This document shows positions 52,682 through 60,325 of a stretch of 64,000 bases of DNA, piece by piece. Position 1 is the stretch's first letter, and each line of letters starts with the position of its first letter. The stretch comes from Roseitranquillus sediminis. Lineage in GTDB: Bacteria > Pseudomonadota > Alphaproteobacteria > Rhodobacterales > Rhodobacteraceae. The position numbers and the translations under genes are program-made. The notes under the pieces were generated by a model. That model saw only the letters and a list, made by a program, of their open reading frames with translations. It was not told the origin of the DNA and did not search any database. The DNA lies in contig NZ_JAFFOB010000023.1 in the NCBI RefSeq assembly GCF_016918935.1, positions 1 through 64,000 on the forward strand. Direction: 5' to 3'.

Positions 52682-53609
52682 GGCGGGCAACCATCCGCGC
52701 CACCTCTGCCTCCACCGCCGCGAAGAGGGCGGGATGGTCGAGCCCGTGGCCGGATTCCTCGACGATGCGCACGCGGGCGTCGGGCCAAGCCGCGGCCAAG
52801 GCCCACGCCGTGGATGGTGGGCAGAGCAGGTCGTACCGACCGTGCACCACCGCTCCCGGAATGCCGTCGAGCCGCGGTGCACCGTCGATGAGTGGCGCGT
52901 CGAGAAAGCAATCCTGCGAGAAGTAGTGGGCTTCCATGTAGGGCGATGCGGGGCCGGGCGTCTCGGCGGCACGAATGGCATCGGCATCGAGACGGTCGTT
53001 CGCGGGAGCGAGCTGCGACAGGATGCGCTCGGTGTCGTGCCAGGCCCGGGCGAAAGGGGCATGCACGGCCGGATCGGGATCGAGAATGCGGCGCCAGTAG
53101 GCGGGCAGGGGGTCTTCGCGCTCCGCCTCCGGCAACATGCCGAGGAAGTCGAAATGAAGCGCCGGGTGAACCGTCTGCAGCCCCGACCCGAAGGCCCGCT
53201 CTAGCTCCGCCCGCGTGCCGAGAAAGGTCGCGCGCAGAACCATACCCAGCACCCGCTCGGGATGCGCCTGCGCATAGGCAAGTGCCAGCGTCGCGCCCCA
53301 AGACCCGCCGACGACGAGCCAGGCCGAGAAGCCGAAGCTCTCGCGCAGGAGCTCCATGTCAGCGACGAGGTGCGCCGTTGTGTTGGCCTTGCGGTCGCGT
53401 TGCGGCCGGCTAAGGCCGGCGCCGCGCTGGTCGAACGCAACGATATGGCAGGTCGCCGGATCGAAAATGCGCAGGTGGCTTGACTGCACCCCGCTGCCCG
53501 GGCCGCCATGAAGGGACACCACCGGCACCCGGCCAGGCGTGCCGTAGCTGCGCACGCAGAGCTCGTGCCCGTCGCCGACGCGCACCATCTCGTCGGTGAG
53601 CGGCGTCAA
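52659..53609 (-). CDS. pip: Prolyl iminopeptidase-type alpha/beta hydrolase, coupled to pqqE
   Basis: A 316-residue serine hydrolase of the S33 family. SLHGGPGSG is the oxyanion region, FDQRGAGLSRP is the family signature, VVGGSWGATLALAYA holds the nucleophile Ser, GRYDLLCPP the acid Asp, and EESGHGLDHP the His. It removes N-terminal proline from peptides. The TTG at 53609 overlaps the pqqE stop by four bases (TTGA); an in-frame ATG at 53588 is an alternative start. The overlap continues the chain of coupled pqq genes, suggesting that this peptidase belongs to PQQ synthesis, perhaps in trimming the crosslinked PqqA peptide. Confidence 0.88.
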   Translation of the reverse strand: MTPLTDEMVRVGDGHELCVRSYGTPGRVPVVSLHGGPGSGVQSSHLRIFDPATCHIVAFDQRGAGLSRPQRDRKANTTAHLVADMELLRESFGFSAWLVVGGSWGATLALAYAQAHPERVLGMVLRATFLGTRAELERAFGSGLQTVHPALHFDFLGMLPEAEREDPLPAYWRRILDPDPAVHAPFARAWHDTERILSQLAPANDRLDADAIRAAETPGPASPYMEAHYFSQDCFLDAPLIDGAPRLDGIPGAVVHGRYDLLCPPSTAWALAAAWPDARVRIVEESGHGLDHPALFAAVEAEVARMVARLTSTASG

Positions 53610-54769
53610 CCCTGCGGCTCGAGCGTGCCTCCGGCGAAGTTGCGATAGACGAAGCGGGTGTCGCCCCCTGTCGCCTCCTCACTCGCCAGCCGAAAAATCT
53701 CCTCGTGCTTCGGCGAAAGCGCGCACGCGGGATCGGTCGCCGCGGCGTTGCCGGTCAGGGCGAAGGCCTGGCAACGGCAGCCGCCGAAATCCTCTTCCTT
53801 GAACTCGCAGCTCCGGCAGGGCTCCGGCATCCAGTCGGTGCCGCGATAGAGGTTGAAAGCGTCCGAGTGCTCCCAGATCCAGGCGAGGCTGTGGTCGCGA
53901 ACCGAGTCGAAGCGCAGGCCGGTGATCGACTCTGCGGCGTGGCAAGGCAGCACGCGGCCCGCCGGCGATATATTGAAGAACTGACGCCCCCAGCCGCCCA
54001 TGCACTTCTTCGGTCTGAGCGCGTAGTAGTCCGGCACCACGTAGTCGATCGCTAGGATGCCGTGCAGCCGCTCCGTCGCCTCGGCCACAACGCGATTGCA
54101 CTCCTCGATCTGCGCCTCGGTCGGCATCAGAGCGGCGCGGTTCTTGAGCGCCCATCCGTAGTACTGGACGTTCGCCACCTCGAGCCGGTGGGCGTCGAGT
54201 TCTACCGCCATGTCGATGATCTGCGGCAATTCGTGCAGGTTCTGGCGGTGCATCACGGCGTTGACCGTCAGCGGCAGCCCCTCCTGCCGCACCCACGCCG
54301 CGGCCTCGAGCTTCTTGCCATGACCGCGCTTGTGCCCGCCGATCCGGTTCGCGAGCGATGGATCCTTCGCTTGAAAGCTGATCTGCACGTGGCTCAGCCC
54401 GGCATCGGCGAGTTCGGCAACCTTTTCCCGCGTCAGCATCACCGCCGAGGTGATGAGGTTGGAGTAGAGCCCCACTTCCGACGCATGCCGCACCAGCTCG
54501 ACCAGATCGGTCCGCGCCGTCGGCTCACCGCCGGAGAAGTGGATCTGCAGGACGCCCAGATCCGCCATCTCTCCGATGACGCGCTTCCACTCGTCCGTGG
54601 ACAGCTCGGCGTTCGCGCGGTCCATTTCTACCGGATTCGAGCAGTAGGGGCACTGCAGTGGGCAACGATGGGTGATCTCGGCCAGCACTGCGATGGGGAT
54701 GCCGTGGGTCGCGGCGGCATCGGGGTCAAGCCCGCCCGCCGGCCGTGTCTCGTCGAGGACGTCGGTCAT
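53606..54769 (-). CDS. pqqE: PqqE, radical SAM PqqA crosslinking enzyme
   Basis: A 387-residue radical SAM protein that joins the Glu and Tyr side chains of PqqA. The iron-sulfur motif is THRCPLQCPYCSNP (CxxxCxxC) near residue 35, and GGEPTAR follows for SAM binding. The C-terminal SPASM-like region supplies further cysteines: PCHAAESI, EPCRSCEFKEEDFGGCRCQA and DPACALSP. Length is normal. The ATG overlaps the pqqD stop (ATGA) and its own stop overlaps pip. It requires the chaperone PqqD, encoded directly upstream. Confidence 0.96.
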   Translation of the reverse strand: MTDVLDETRPAGGLDPDAAATHGIPIAVLAEITHRCPLQCPYCSNPVEMDRANAELSTDEWKRVIGEMADLGVLQIHFSGGEPTARTDLVELVRHASEVGLYSNLITSAVMLTREKVAELADAGLSHVQISFQAKDPSLANRIGGHKRGHGKKLEAAAWVRQEGLPLTVNAVMHRQNLHELPQIIDMAVELDAHRLEVANVQYYGWALKNRAALMPTEAQIEECNRVVAEATERLHGILAIDYVVPDYYALRPKKCMGGWGRQFFNISPAGRVLPCHAAESITGLRFDSVRDHSLAWIWEHSDAFNLYRGTDWMPEPCRSCEFKEEDFGGCRCQAFALTGNAAATDPACALSPKHEEIFRLASEEATGGDTRFVYRNFAGGTLEPQG

Positions 54770-55077
54770 TTCGGCTGCTCCTGCATTTCGGCGAGAAACC
54801 CCTTGTCCGCGAGATCCTGAAGCATGGACTCGACGTCCGTCACGATCTGTTCGGTCGGGGCCTTATACTTTTGCGCCAGTTCCTCAGCGATGTCCCGCAC
54901 GCTGCGCGTGCCGTCGCACAAATGCAGAACCTCGACGGCGATGTCGTCCGGCGTCAATACCCGCTCGGGTGCGAGCAGGAGCCACATCTGCCGAGCCTTG
55001 TCGAAGCGCAGGCGCGCGTGGCGAGGCAGGACGGGCCGGCTTTCCGGCCCGACGAACATTCGCTGCCGGCCCGTCAC
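54766..55077 (-). CDS. pqqD: PqqD, PqqA peptide chaperone
   Basis: A 103-residue protein of PqqD type that binds PqqA and presents it to PqqE. Conserved features are PVLPRHARLRFDKARQMWLLLAPER, LHLCDGTRSVRDIAEELAQKY and the C-terminal helix QDLADKGFLAE. The GTG at 55077 is chosen because it overlaps the pqqC stop (GTGA) and AGGAGG lies just upstream. An ATG at 55059 would give 97 residues and is also possible. It is a separate gene, not fused to pqqC or pqqE. Confidence 0.92.
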   Translation of the reverse strand: MTGRQRMFVGPESRPVLPRHARLRFDKARQMWLLLAPERVLTPDDIAVEVLHLCDGTRSVRDIAEELAQKYKAPTEQIVTDVESMLQDLADKGFLAEMQEQPK

Positions 55078-55832
55078 CGACCCTCCTCGGGCACGAAGGC
55101 GCCCGGCGGCGGAAAGCCCGAGACATACGCATGGTAGAGCGCGTCGAGTTGCACCCAGAGGACGTTTGTCTTGAACGTCAGCGCGTCGCAGACCGCCTGC
55201 CGCTCCTCCGGGGTCCGCGCATGCGACTTGACGTAGTCCAGCGCGAAGTTCGCATCGCGCGGCGCCTGCTCCAGCCGGCGCTGGAAGTAGGTCATGATCG
55301 AGGGGTCGATGAAGTCGTAGTGCTCGAGCATGCCCGCGATCCGCTCTTCGTGCAGCGTGGGCGCGAACAGCTCGGTCAGCGACGAGGCAATGGCCTCGAG
55401 CGGCGTCTTCGTGCCGACAAAATTCAGGTAGGCGTCCACCGCGAACCGCGTGGCTGGCAGAAGGCCGGCCGTCGACTCCACGTAGGCGCGGTCGAGGCCG
55501 AGGCCGTCGGTGAGCTGCAGCCAGCGCTCGATACCGCCCTCGCTGCCCTCCGAGCCGTCGTGGTCCTCGATCCGGTGGCGCCACTCGACGCGAATGGCGC
55601 GGTCGCGAAAGCGGGAGACGACGATCGCATCCTTCAGCGGGATCGAGCTCTGGTAGTAGTAGCGGTTCAGCGCCCACGCCTGCACCTGGCCGCGGTTGAG
55701 CTTGCCGCCGTGAAGCATTGCATGGAACGGATGCAGGTTGTGGTAGCGGGTCGCACCGATCTCGAAGAGCCTGCGCTCCAGGTCCTCGGCGCTCTGCAGT
55801 GGCGCTTCCGTCATCGGCATGTCGAGTGTCAC
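55074..55832 (-). CDS. pqqC: PqqC, pyrroloquinoline-quinone synthase
   Basis: A 252-residue cofactorless oxidase that performs the final ring closure and oxidation to PQQ. Typical segments include YHNLHPFHAMLHGGKLNRGQVQAWALNRYYYQ, FRDRAIRVEWRHRIEDHDG, LTELFAPTLHEERIAGMLEHYDFI and the C-terminal LDALYHAYV. Active-site His and Tyr residues are present. The GTG at 55832 has AGGAGG seven bases upstream and overlaps the pqqB stop (GTGA), so the longer frame from 55868 is rejected. Confidence 0.96.
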   Translation of the reverse strand: MTLDMPMTEAPLQSAEDLERRLFEIGATRYHNLHPFHAMLHGGKLNRGQVQAWALNRYYYQSSIPLKDAIVVSRFRDRAIRVEWRHRIEDHDGSEGSEGGIERWLQLTDGLGLDRAYVESTAGLLPATRFAVDAYLNFVGTKTPLEAIASSLTELFAPTLHEERIAGMLEHYDFIDPSIMTYFQRRLEQAPRDANFALDYVKSHARTPEERQAVCDALTFKTNVLWVQLDALYHAYVSGFPPPGAFVPEEGR

Positions 55833-56743
55833 AGCCTTACCTCCTGGCCCGGGCTCGGGATTTCCCAACCTGCCGCTTCCAACTCCTGCCTCTCCGGCGA
55901 GTGCGGCAGGTGTGCGGGATTGGAATTGTTGACGTGGATGAAGAGCTTTCGGTCGATCTCGAGATCGGCGAGCGCCGCAATGGCGCCAGATTCACCGGAC
56001 ATCGAAACATGTCCCATCCGCTGCCCCGTCTTCCGCCCGAGGCCGGCCCGCACGATCTCGTCGTCGCTCCAGAGCGTGCCGTCGAAGAAGACGGCGGATG
56101 CGCCACGGAGTCTCGCGGCGAGTTCCGGCGTGACGCCGCCGCAGGCGGTCAGGATGTAGGCTCCGGTGCCGTCGCGTGTGTGGACGTAGAGGCCGAGCGT
56201 ATCTCCGGTCGCTTCGTCGGTGCCCGTCTCCTCAAGGTACCAAGCGGGCTTCCCTGGCACCTCGAACGCCTCTATGACGAGACCCGAAGGTCGGCCGTCC
56301 TGCAGCACGGGCTCGAAAGGCCGGCCCAGCTCGATCGGTCGGCGCGGCACGCGCTCCCGGTCCAGAACGTTGAAGATGTTGTTCGCCTCCAGCGTTTCCA
56401 GGACACGGGTGTGCGCCCAGATACCGAATGGAGATCCTTCGCGGAGCGTCAGCAGGCCGGCAATGGCATCGACTTCACCGTTCGTCAGAATTACACCGGC
56501 GATTGGCGAGTGACGCAGCTGGTCCGCACGCGGATGCAGTTGCGGCGTTTCGATGATCTGCTGCCGGATGTCCGGCGACGCGTTCACCAGAAACCAATTC
56601 TCGCCGTCGGCGCTGAGCGCGAGCGACGCTTGCGTGTCTCGCAACTGCGGATCCTCCCACGCAGCGCGGCACGTCGGGCAGTTGCAGTTCCACTGCGGCA
56701 GCCCTCCGCCCGCCGTGGTTCCGAGCACGACGATGGTCAGCAT
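55829..56743 (-). CDS. pqqB: PqqB, metallo-beta-lactamase-fold PQQ biosynthesis protein
   Basis: A 304-residue protein with the PqqB N-terminus VVLGTTAGGGLPQWNCNCPTC, SLALSADGENWFLVNASPDIRQQI, ILTNGEVDAIAGLLTLREG (degenerate metal loop), FFDGTLWSDDEIVRAGLGRKTG and HVNNSNPAHLPHS. It has a metallo-beta-lactamase fold and is thought to hydroxylate or transport a PQQ intermediate. NCNCPTC may hold a structural zinc. The ATG at 56743 is the family start; sequence upstream in frame overlaps pqqA and is not coding. It is followed by pqqC with a 4-base overlap. Confidence 0.95.
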   Translation of the reverse strand: MLTIVVLGTTAGGGLPQWNCNCPTCRAAWEDPQLRDTQASLALSADGENWFLVNASPDIRQQIIETPQLHPRADQLRHSPIAGVILTNGEVDAIAGLLTLREGSPFGIWAHTRVLETLEANNIFNVLDRERVPRRPIELGRPFEPVLQDGRPSGLVIEAFEVPGKPAWYLEETGTDEATGDTLGLYVHTRDGTGAYILTACGGVTPELAARLRGASAVFFDGTLWSDDEIVRAGLGRKTGQRMGHVSMSGESGAIAALADLEIDRKLFIHVNNSNPAHLPHSPERQELEAAGWEIPSPGQEVRL

Positions 56744-56781
56744 GGTCGGCCTTTCGATCGGCTGGCGGAGGGCTTTATTGC

Positions 56782-56862
56782 TTACTTCTGCTTCGCGCAG
56801 GCGTACATGTTGATTTCCATGCCGACTGGCACTTCGGAAACTTTGGGTGCATTCCAAGCCAT
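56782..56862 (-). CDS. pqqA: PqqA, PQQ precursor peptide
   Basis: A 26-residue peptide, MAWNAPKVSEVPVGMEINMY followed by ACAKQK. Glu16 and Tyr20 (E-x3-Y, in VGMEINMYA) are the residues that PqqE crosslinks and that become PQQ. The ATG at 56862 has GGGAGAG upstream. The gene lies 38 bases before pqqB on the same strand and after a LysR gene. Small size makes it easy to miss, but the sequence is unmistakable for the family. Confidence 0.95.
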   Translation of the reverse strand: MAWNAPKVSEVPVGMEINMYACAKQK

Positions 56863-57050
56863 GCGAAACTCTCCCTGGATACACGGCGACCCATTCGCCG
56901 CTGGATTGAAGAGTAAGCAGACCGTGCGCGACCTCCATCTATGGAAACCATAGGGCTTCCTGATGCGGTGCCGCTCCCGATCCTTGTGCTTCTCGCCCGG
57001 CTGCAAGAAGGTGAGGGCCAGGCGCTGACCTCACGGAACCGAAAGCCGCT

Positions 57051-58106
57051 CTAGGTCGCCAGCACGGCCTCCTTGTCGCGCAGGAACGGGGGCGTCTCGT
57101 TCACCGTCGGCGGCGCGTGGAGGCGTCCCACCTCCTGCAACGCCTCGAGGAGCGCGGCGTAGGGCTCCTGCCGGGCGTACTGTGATGGCAACAGGGCTAC
57201 GATCTGTCGCGGCGGGAAGTTCACGCGATAGAGCCGAAGGCCGGGGATCGGCTTGTCGCCCACGACGCTTGACAGGGCAGGGGCAAGGCAGACACCGAGC
57301 CCGGACCGCACCATCCCGAGTGCAACCTCGAAGCTGCGGGCCTGTGTGAAGGGCCAGTTCCCGGGGATGGCCTCGTCGTACCAGGCCTGCACGCGATGCG
57401 CGTGCGGGGTGCCGAAGACGAACTGGATCGACCGCATCAGTATGTTCCGGTCCTCGCGGCGCAGGTCGACGGCAGGATGGGTCACGCCGTCGAGGTTCAG
57501 GCGTTCCGGCACCGCGAGCACATACGGATCGTCGAACAGCGGCACATGCAGGAACCCGGCGCTCGCGGGCGCGATCGAGTTCGCGGACAGGAGCCCCAGA
57601 TTCACCCGTCTTCCGTAGAGCATCTCGAGCACCTCGGCGGGGCCACTCTCATGAATGTCGTAGTCGATGTTCGGATACGCGTCGTGAATGAGGTGCATCG
57701 ACTTCGGCAGGATCACCCGCAGCACCGAGTTTATTCCGGCGAGGTGGATCGTCTGCCGTTTGCCCTCGGCGAGTTGCCACAGCCCCTCCTCCAGCCGCTG
57801 CATCGTCGAGAGCACCGGCTCGACGTGGCGCAGCAGGTGTGTCCCGGCTTCAGTCAGCGTCAGCCGGTTCGATCGACGGTCGAAGAGCGGCGCGCCCACC
57901 ACCTCCTCGAGGTTCGAGATCTGCTGAGATAGCGTCGGTTGCGCCAGACCGAGCTGTTTGCTCGCGCCGGTAAGTGTGTGGCTTCGCGCCACCGCCGAAA
58001 AGATACGCAGCCGGCGCAGAGTGAGCCCCGCGGTGCCGTCGAGACCCGCGCGCGGGGGCTTGTCTGGCCCGCGCGGGGGAAGCTTGTGGCCGTCTCGCTC
58101 CGTCAT
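57051..58106 (-). CDS. LysR-family regulator upstream of pqqA
   Basis: A 351-residue LysR-type regulator. An unusual polar N-terminal extension of ~28 residues precedes the winged helix-turn-helix LRRLRIFSAVARSHTLTGASKQLGLAQPTLSQQI. The effector domain runs from about residue 115 (HLAGINSVLRVILPKSM) to the C-terminus, with GFLHVPLFDDPYVLAVPERL and FEVALGMVRSGLGVCLAPAL. The ATG at 58106 is chosen to avoid a longer, unsupported leader. It is on the same strand as pqqA, 188 bases upstream, so it may regulate PQQ synthesis or the dehydrogenase genes. Confidence 0.88.
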   Translation of the reverse strand: MTERDGHKLPPRGPDKPPRAGLDGTAGLTLRRLRIFSAVARSHTLTGASKQLGLAQPTLSQQISNLEEVVGAPLFDRRSNRLTLTEAGTHLLRHVEPVLSTMQRLEEGLWQLAEGKRQTIHLAGINSVLRVILPKSMHLIHDAYPNIDYDIHESGPAEVLEMLYGRRVNLGLLSANSIAPASAGFLHVPLFDDPYVLAVPERLNLDGVTHPAVDLRREDRNILMRSIQFVFGTPHAHRVQAWYDEAIPGNWPFTQARSFEVALGMVRSGLGVCLAPALSSVVGDKPIPGLRLYRVNFPPRQIVALLPSQYARQEPYAALLEALQEVGRLHAPPTVNETPPFLRDKEAVLAT

Positions 58107-58248
58107 CGGCTTTCTCCCGCCAATCCGCGCTCGGACATGGCCGCGGCGAAGCCACCGCGACGCAGTCCGACCTCCTGCGCGTCGGCTGCCATCCTGCCGC
58201 GCCATTTGCGGTATTGTCGAGAGAGCCGTCGCCGTTGACCGTTGCAGG

Positions 58249-59217
58249 TCAAGCTCCGACGGGCGCCAGCCCCTGTGTCGTTTCCGGCGATGTCGGTGCC
58301 TCGACCAGAAGCTCTCTCAGGAATCGGCGCAATGTCCGGTCCGTCCAGGAGACGAGCTCCGGGTCGAGCCCGTCTCTCGTGGCGAGGATGATCGGACGGA
58401 TCAGTGGCGGAGCGAAGGATCGCGCCACGAGAGTTCCTTCCTTCACCTCCTGCTGCACCGCTACCAACGGCAGGAACGTGCCGCCAAGCCCGGCGATGAC
58501 AGCCTGCTTGCGCGAACCGAGGCCGTCGATCTGCATGTCGATGGCGATCTCGACGCCCTGCTCGCGCGCGAAACGCTCGATGATCTCGCTGTAGACGTAG
58601 TTCATCTTCGACGGGAGGATCAGCGGGTGGACGCCGATCTCTTCCAGCGAGACGGCGCCGGTAAGCTTGCGCGCGAGTTGCGGAGCGCACACGAAGTAGA
58701 TCTTCTCCCACGCGAGGACATTGGTGTCGTCCGTCGGCTGCAGGACGATGGTCACGGCAGCGTCGATCTGGCCATGATCCAGCAGAACGAACGCCTCGCG
58801 CGCCGTCATCTCGGAAATGTGCAGGCGGATGTGCTCCAGTTCGGCACGAGCTGCCGCGAAGAGGCGCGGGGTCAAGGAGCTGGCGAGGGTCGGGATCACG
58901 GCCAGCCGGAACGGCCTGTCCGCCGATGCCGCCTGAGTGCGCAGTGCCTCTAGCGCAGCTTCGGCGCGCTGCACCTCGTCCAGGATGCGACGTGCGTGGG
59001 AGAGAAGGAGCTGGCCGGCGTCGGTCAGCTTGGTTCCCCTGTGCGACCTGTCCAGCAGCTGCACGCGCAGTTCGCGCTCCAGTTCGCGCATGTGATGTGT
59101 CAGCGCTGGCTGGGCGACCCTGACGTGCCTGGCGGCGTCGGTGATCGAGCCGTGATCCGCGATGGCCGCCAGGTAGTAGAGCCGCCGGGTTTGCAGGACG
59201 GGTGCCATGCCTGCCAT
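58249..59217 (-). CDS. LysR-family regulator divergent from the cytochrome c / PQQ dehydrogenase genes
   Basis: A 322-residue LysR-type regulator with helix-turn-helix ITDAARHVRVAQPALTHHMRELERELRVQLLDR near the N-terminus. The effector-binding domain follows from about residue 100 (RLAVIPTLASSLTPRLFA), with LPSKMNYVYSEIIERF and LGGTFLPLVAVQQEV. It resembles NAC/Cbl-like regulators that sense small metabolites. It is divergent from the cytochrome c gene, with a dyad at 59237-59262 in the gap, so it is the best candidate for direct control of the alcohol-oxidation operon. Confidence 0.9.
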   Translation of the reverse strand: MAGMAPVLQTRRLYYLAAIADHGSITDAARHVRVAQPALTHHMRELERELRVQLLDRSHRGTKLTDAGQLLLSHARRILDEVQRAEAALEALRTQAASADRPFRLAVIPTLASSLTPRLFAAARAELEHIRLHISEMTAREAFVLLDHGQIDAAVTIVLQPTDDTNVLAWEKIYFVCAPQLARKLTGAVSLEEIGVHPLILPSKMNYVYSEIIERFAREQGVEIAIDMQIDGLGSRKQAVIAGLGGTFLPLVAVQQEVKEGTLVARSFAPPLIRPIILATRDGLDPELVSWTDRTLRRFLRELLVEAPTSPETTQGLAPVGA

Positions 59218-59236
59218 AGGACTCCGTTATGGCTGT

Positions 59237-59262
59237 CTCGACAATCTCTATTTGTAGTTGAG
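59237..59262. promoter_or_regulatory. Candidate LysR-binding dyad upstream of the cytochrome c gene
   Basis: CTCGAC (59237-59242) and GTTGAG (59257-59262) form an imperfect dyad 26 bp long with an AT-rich centre, in the divergent gap beside the LysR gene. LysR regulators usually bind T-N11-A-type dyads of this size next to their own start. The match is suggestive only. Confidence 0.35.
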
Positions 59263-59368
59263 CCCAAGAATGGGCGAAATCCCATTGAAAGTTCAGGAAA
59301 TCAGGTCCGCTGGTCAGGTCGTCGCAGATGCGACGGCGGGTGGACCGAATTCAAGTTGGAGGCTCCAG

Positions 59369-59791
59369 TTGAAAAGTGTCGTAACCTGTATCGCCCTTGG
59401 CGTTTGTGTCACCGCTACATCGGGCATTTCGCCGGTCCGGCCGCTTTCCCCGGAAGGCCGCGGACCTGACATGCTGGTTCAGGTCCAGGCGGCGGTCGAT
59501 GAAGCTGCGACCGAGGAGATGATGGCCGAGGGGCAGCAACTCTACGTGGACTTCTGCGCGGGCTGCCACCGCGAGAACGGGCGCGGCGACGTGGGGCCGA
59601 CTCTGGTGAACGCCGGATCTCTTGCCGACGTTCACGGCACCTATCAGCGGATCATGAACGGTGGCGAGGAGATGCCGGGCTTCGGTTCGGTGTTGTCGCC
59701 GGAGGAGGCGCACGCCGTCGGGACTTACGTCATGAACAGCTGGGGCAATGACTACGGCGTCATGACACAGGAGACGGCCGAGGCCGACTAA
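59369..59791 (+). CDS. Class I cytochrome c, probable electron acceptor of the PQQ dehydrogenase
   Basis: A 140-residue periplasmic cytochrome. The TTG at 59369 is chosen because GGAGG lies six bases upstream and it opens directly into a signal peptide (KSVVTCIALGVCVTATSG). The haem site is FCAGCHRENGRGDVGPTL (CxxCH) and the axial Met is probably in GGEEMPGFGSVLSPEEAHAV. The frame extends to a TTG at 59258, which would add 37 unhelpful residues. It is followed by the CHRD and PQQ dehydrogenase genes in one orientation, so it should carry electrons from the quinoprotein to the respiratory chain. Confidence 0.9.
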   Translation: MKSVVTCIALGVCVTATSGISPVRPLSPEGRGPDMLVQVQAAVDEAATEEMMAEGQQLYVDFCAGCHRENGRGDVGPTLVNAGSLADVHGTYQRIMNGGEEMPGFGSVLSPEEAHAVGTYVMNSWGNDYGVMTQETAEAD

Positions 59792-59825
59792 AGACATCTG
59801 TCGCAACTACGGGAGGGAATGAGCG

Positions 59826-60296
59826 ATGAGAGCACGAGATTTGATACTAGGCGCCGCCGTGGGGGGGCTGATCGCCGTCTCTGGCGCTTGGGCTCAGGGA
59901 GGCAAGACGTACGGCGAGAAGCTCGGCTTCATGCCGGTCTCCGACGTCAACAAGTCCATGATCGGCGGCACCGGCGACGTGCAGGCGACGCTGGATGGCA
60001 GCACGCTGACTGTCACCGGCGAGTACAGCGGCCTGATGGGCGAGCCCACGATGGTCTCGCTGCATGAAGCGCCGATGGGCATGGCAGGACCGAAATTCGG
60101 CGAATTTGCGGTGGACGGCGGCACCGACGGGACCTTCGAGGGCACCGTCGAGCTCAGCGACGAGCAGATCCAGAAGCTCGACAACAACGAGGTCTACGTC
60201 GTCGTGAACACCGAGCGCAACGAGGACGGCGAGTTGCGGGCTTGGCTCGTAGCCGATGACTACGAGATGACGCCGTGGATGGCGTCGACCAATTGA
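59826..60296 (+). CDS. CHRD-domain periplasmic protein
   Basis: A 156-residue secreted protein. The signal peptide is residues 1-24 (LIAVSGAWAQ). The mature part resembles a CHRD domain: GTGDVQATLDGSTLTVTGEY, SLHEAPMGMAGPKF, GTFEGTVELSDEQIQKLDNNEVYVVVNT and GELRAWLV. CHRD domains occur in chordin and in many bacterial exported proteins of unknown role. Met, Asp and Glu residues could bind metal. It sits between the cytochrome c and PQQ dehydrogenase genes, an unusual place, so it may help metal or electron delivery. Its stop is 29 bases before the dehydrogenase ATG. Confidence 0.8.
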   Translation: MRARDLILGAAVGGLIAVSGAWAQGGKTYGEKLGFMPVSDVNKSMIGGTGDVQATLDGSTLTVTGEYSGLMGEPTMVSLHEAPMGMAGPKFGEFAVDGGTDGTFEGTVELSDEQIQKLDNNEVYVVVNTERNEDGELRAWLVADDYEMTPWMASTN

Positions 60297-60325
60297 GCCG
60301 CAGGAATCTGAGGAGGACACACGAC

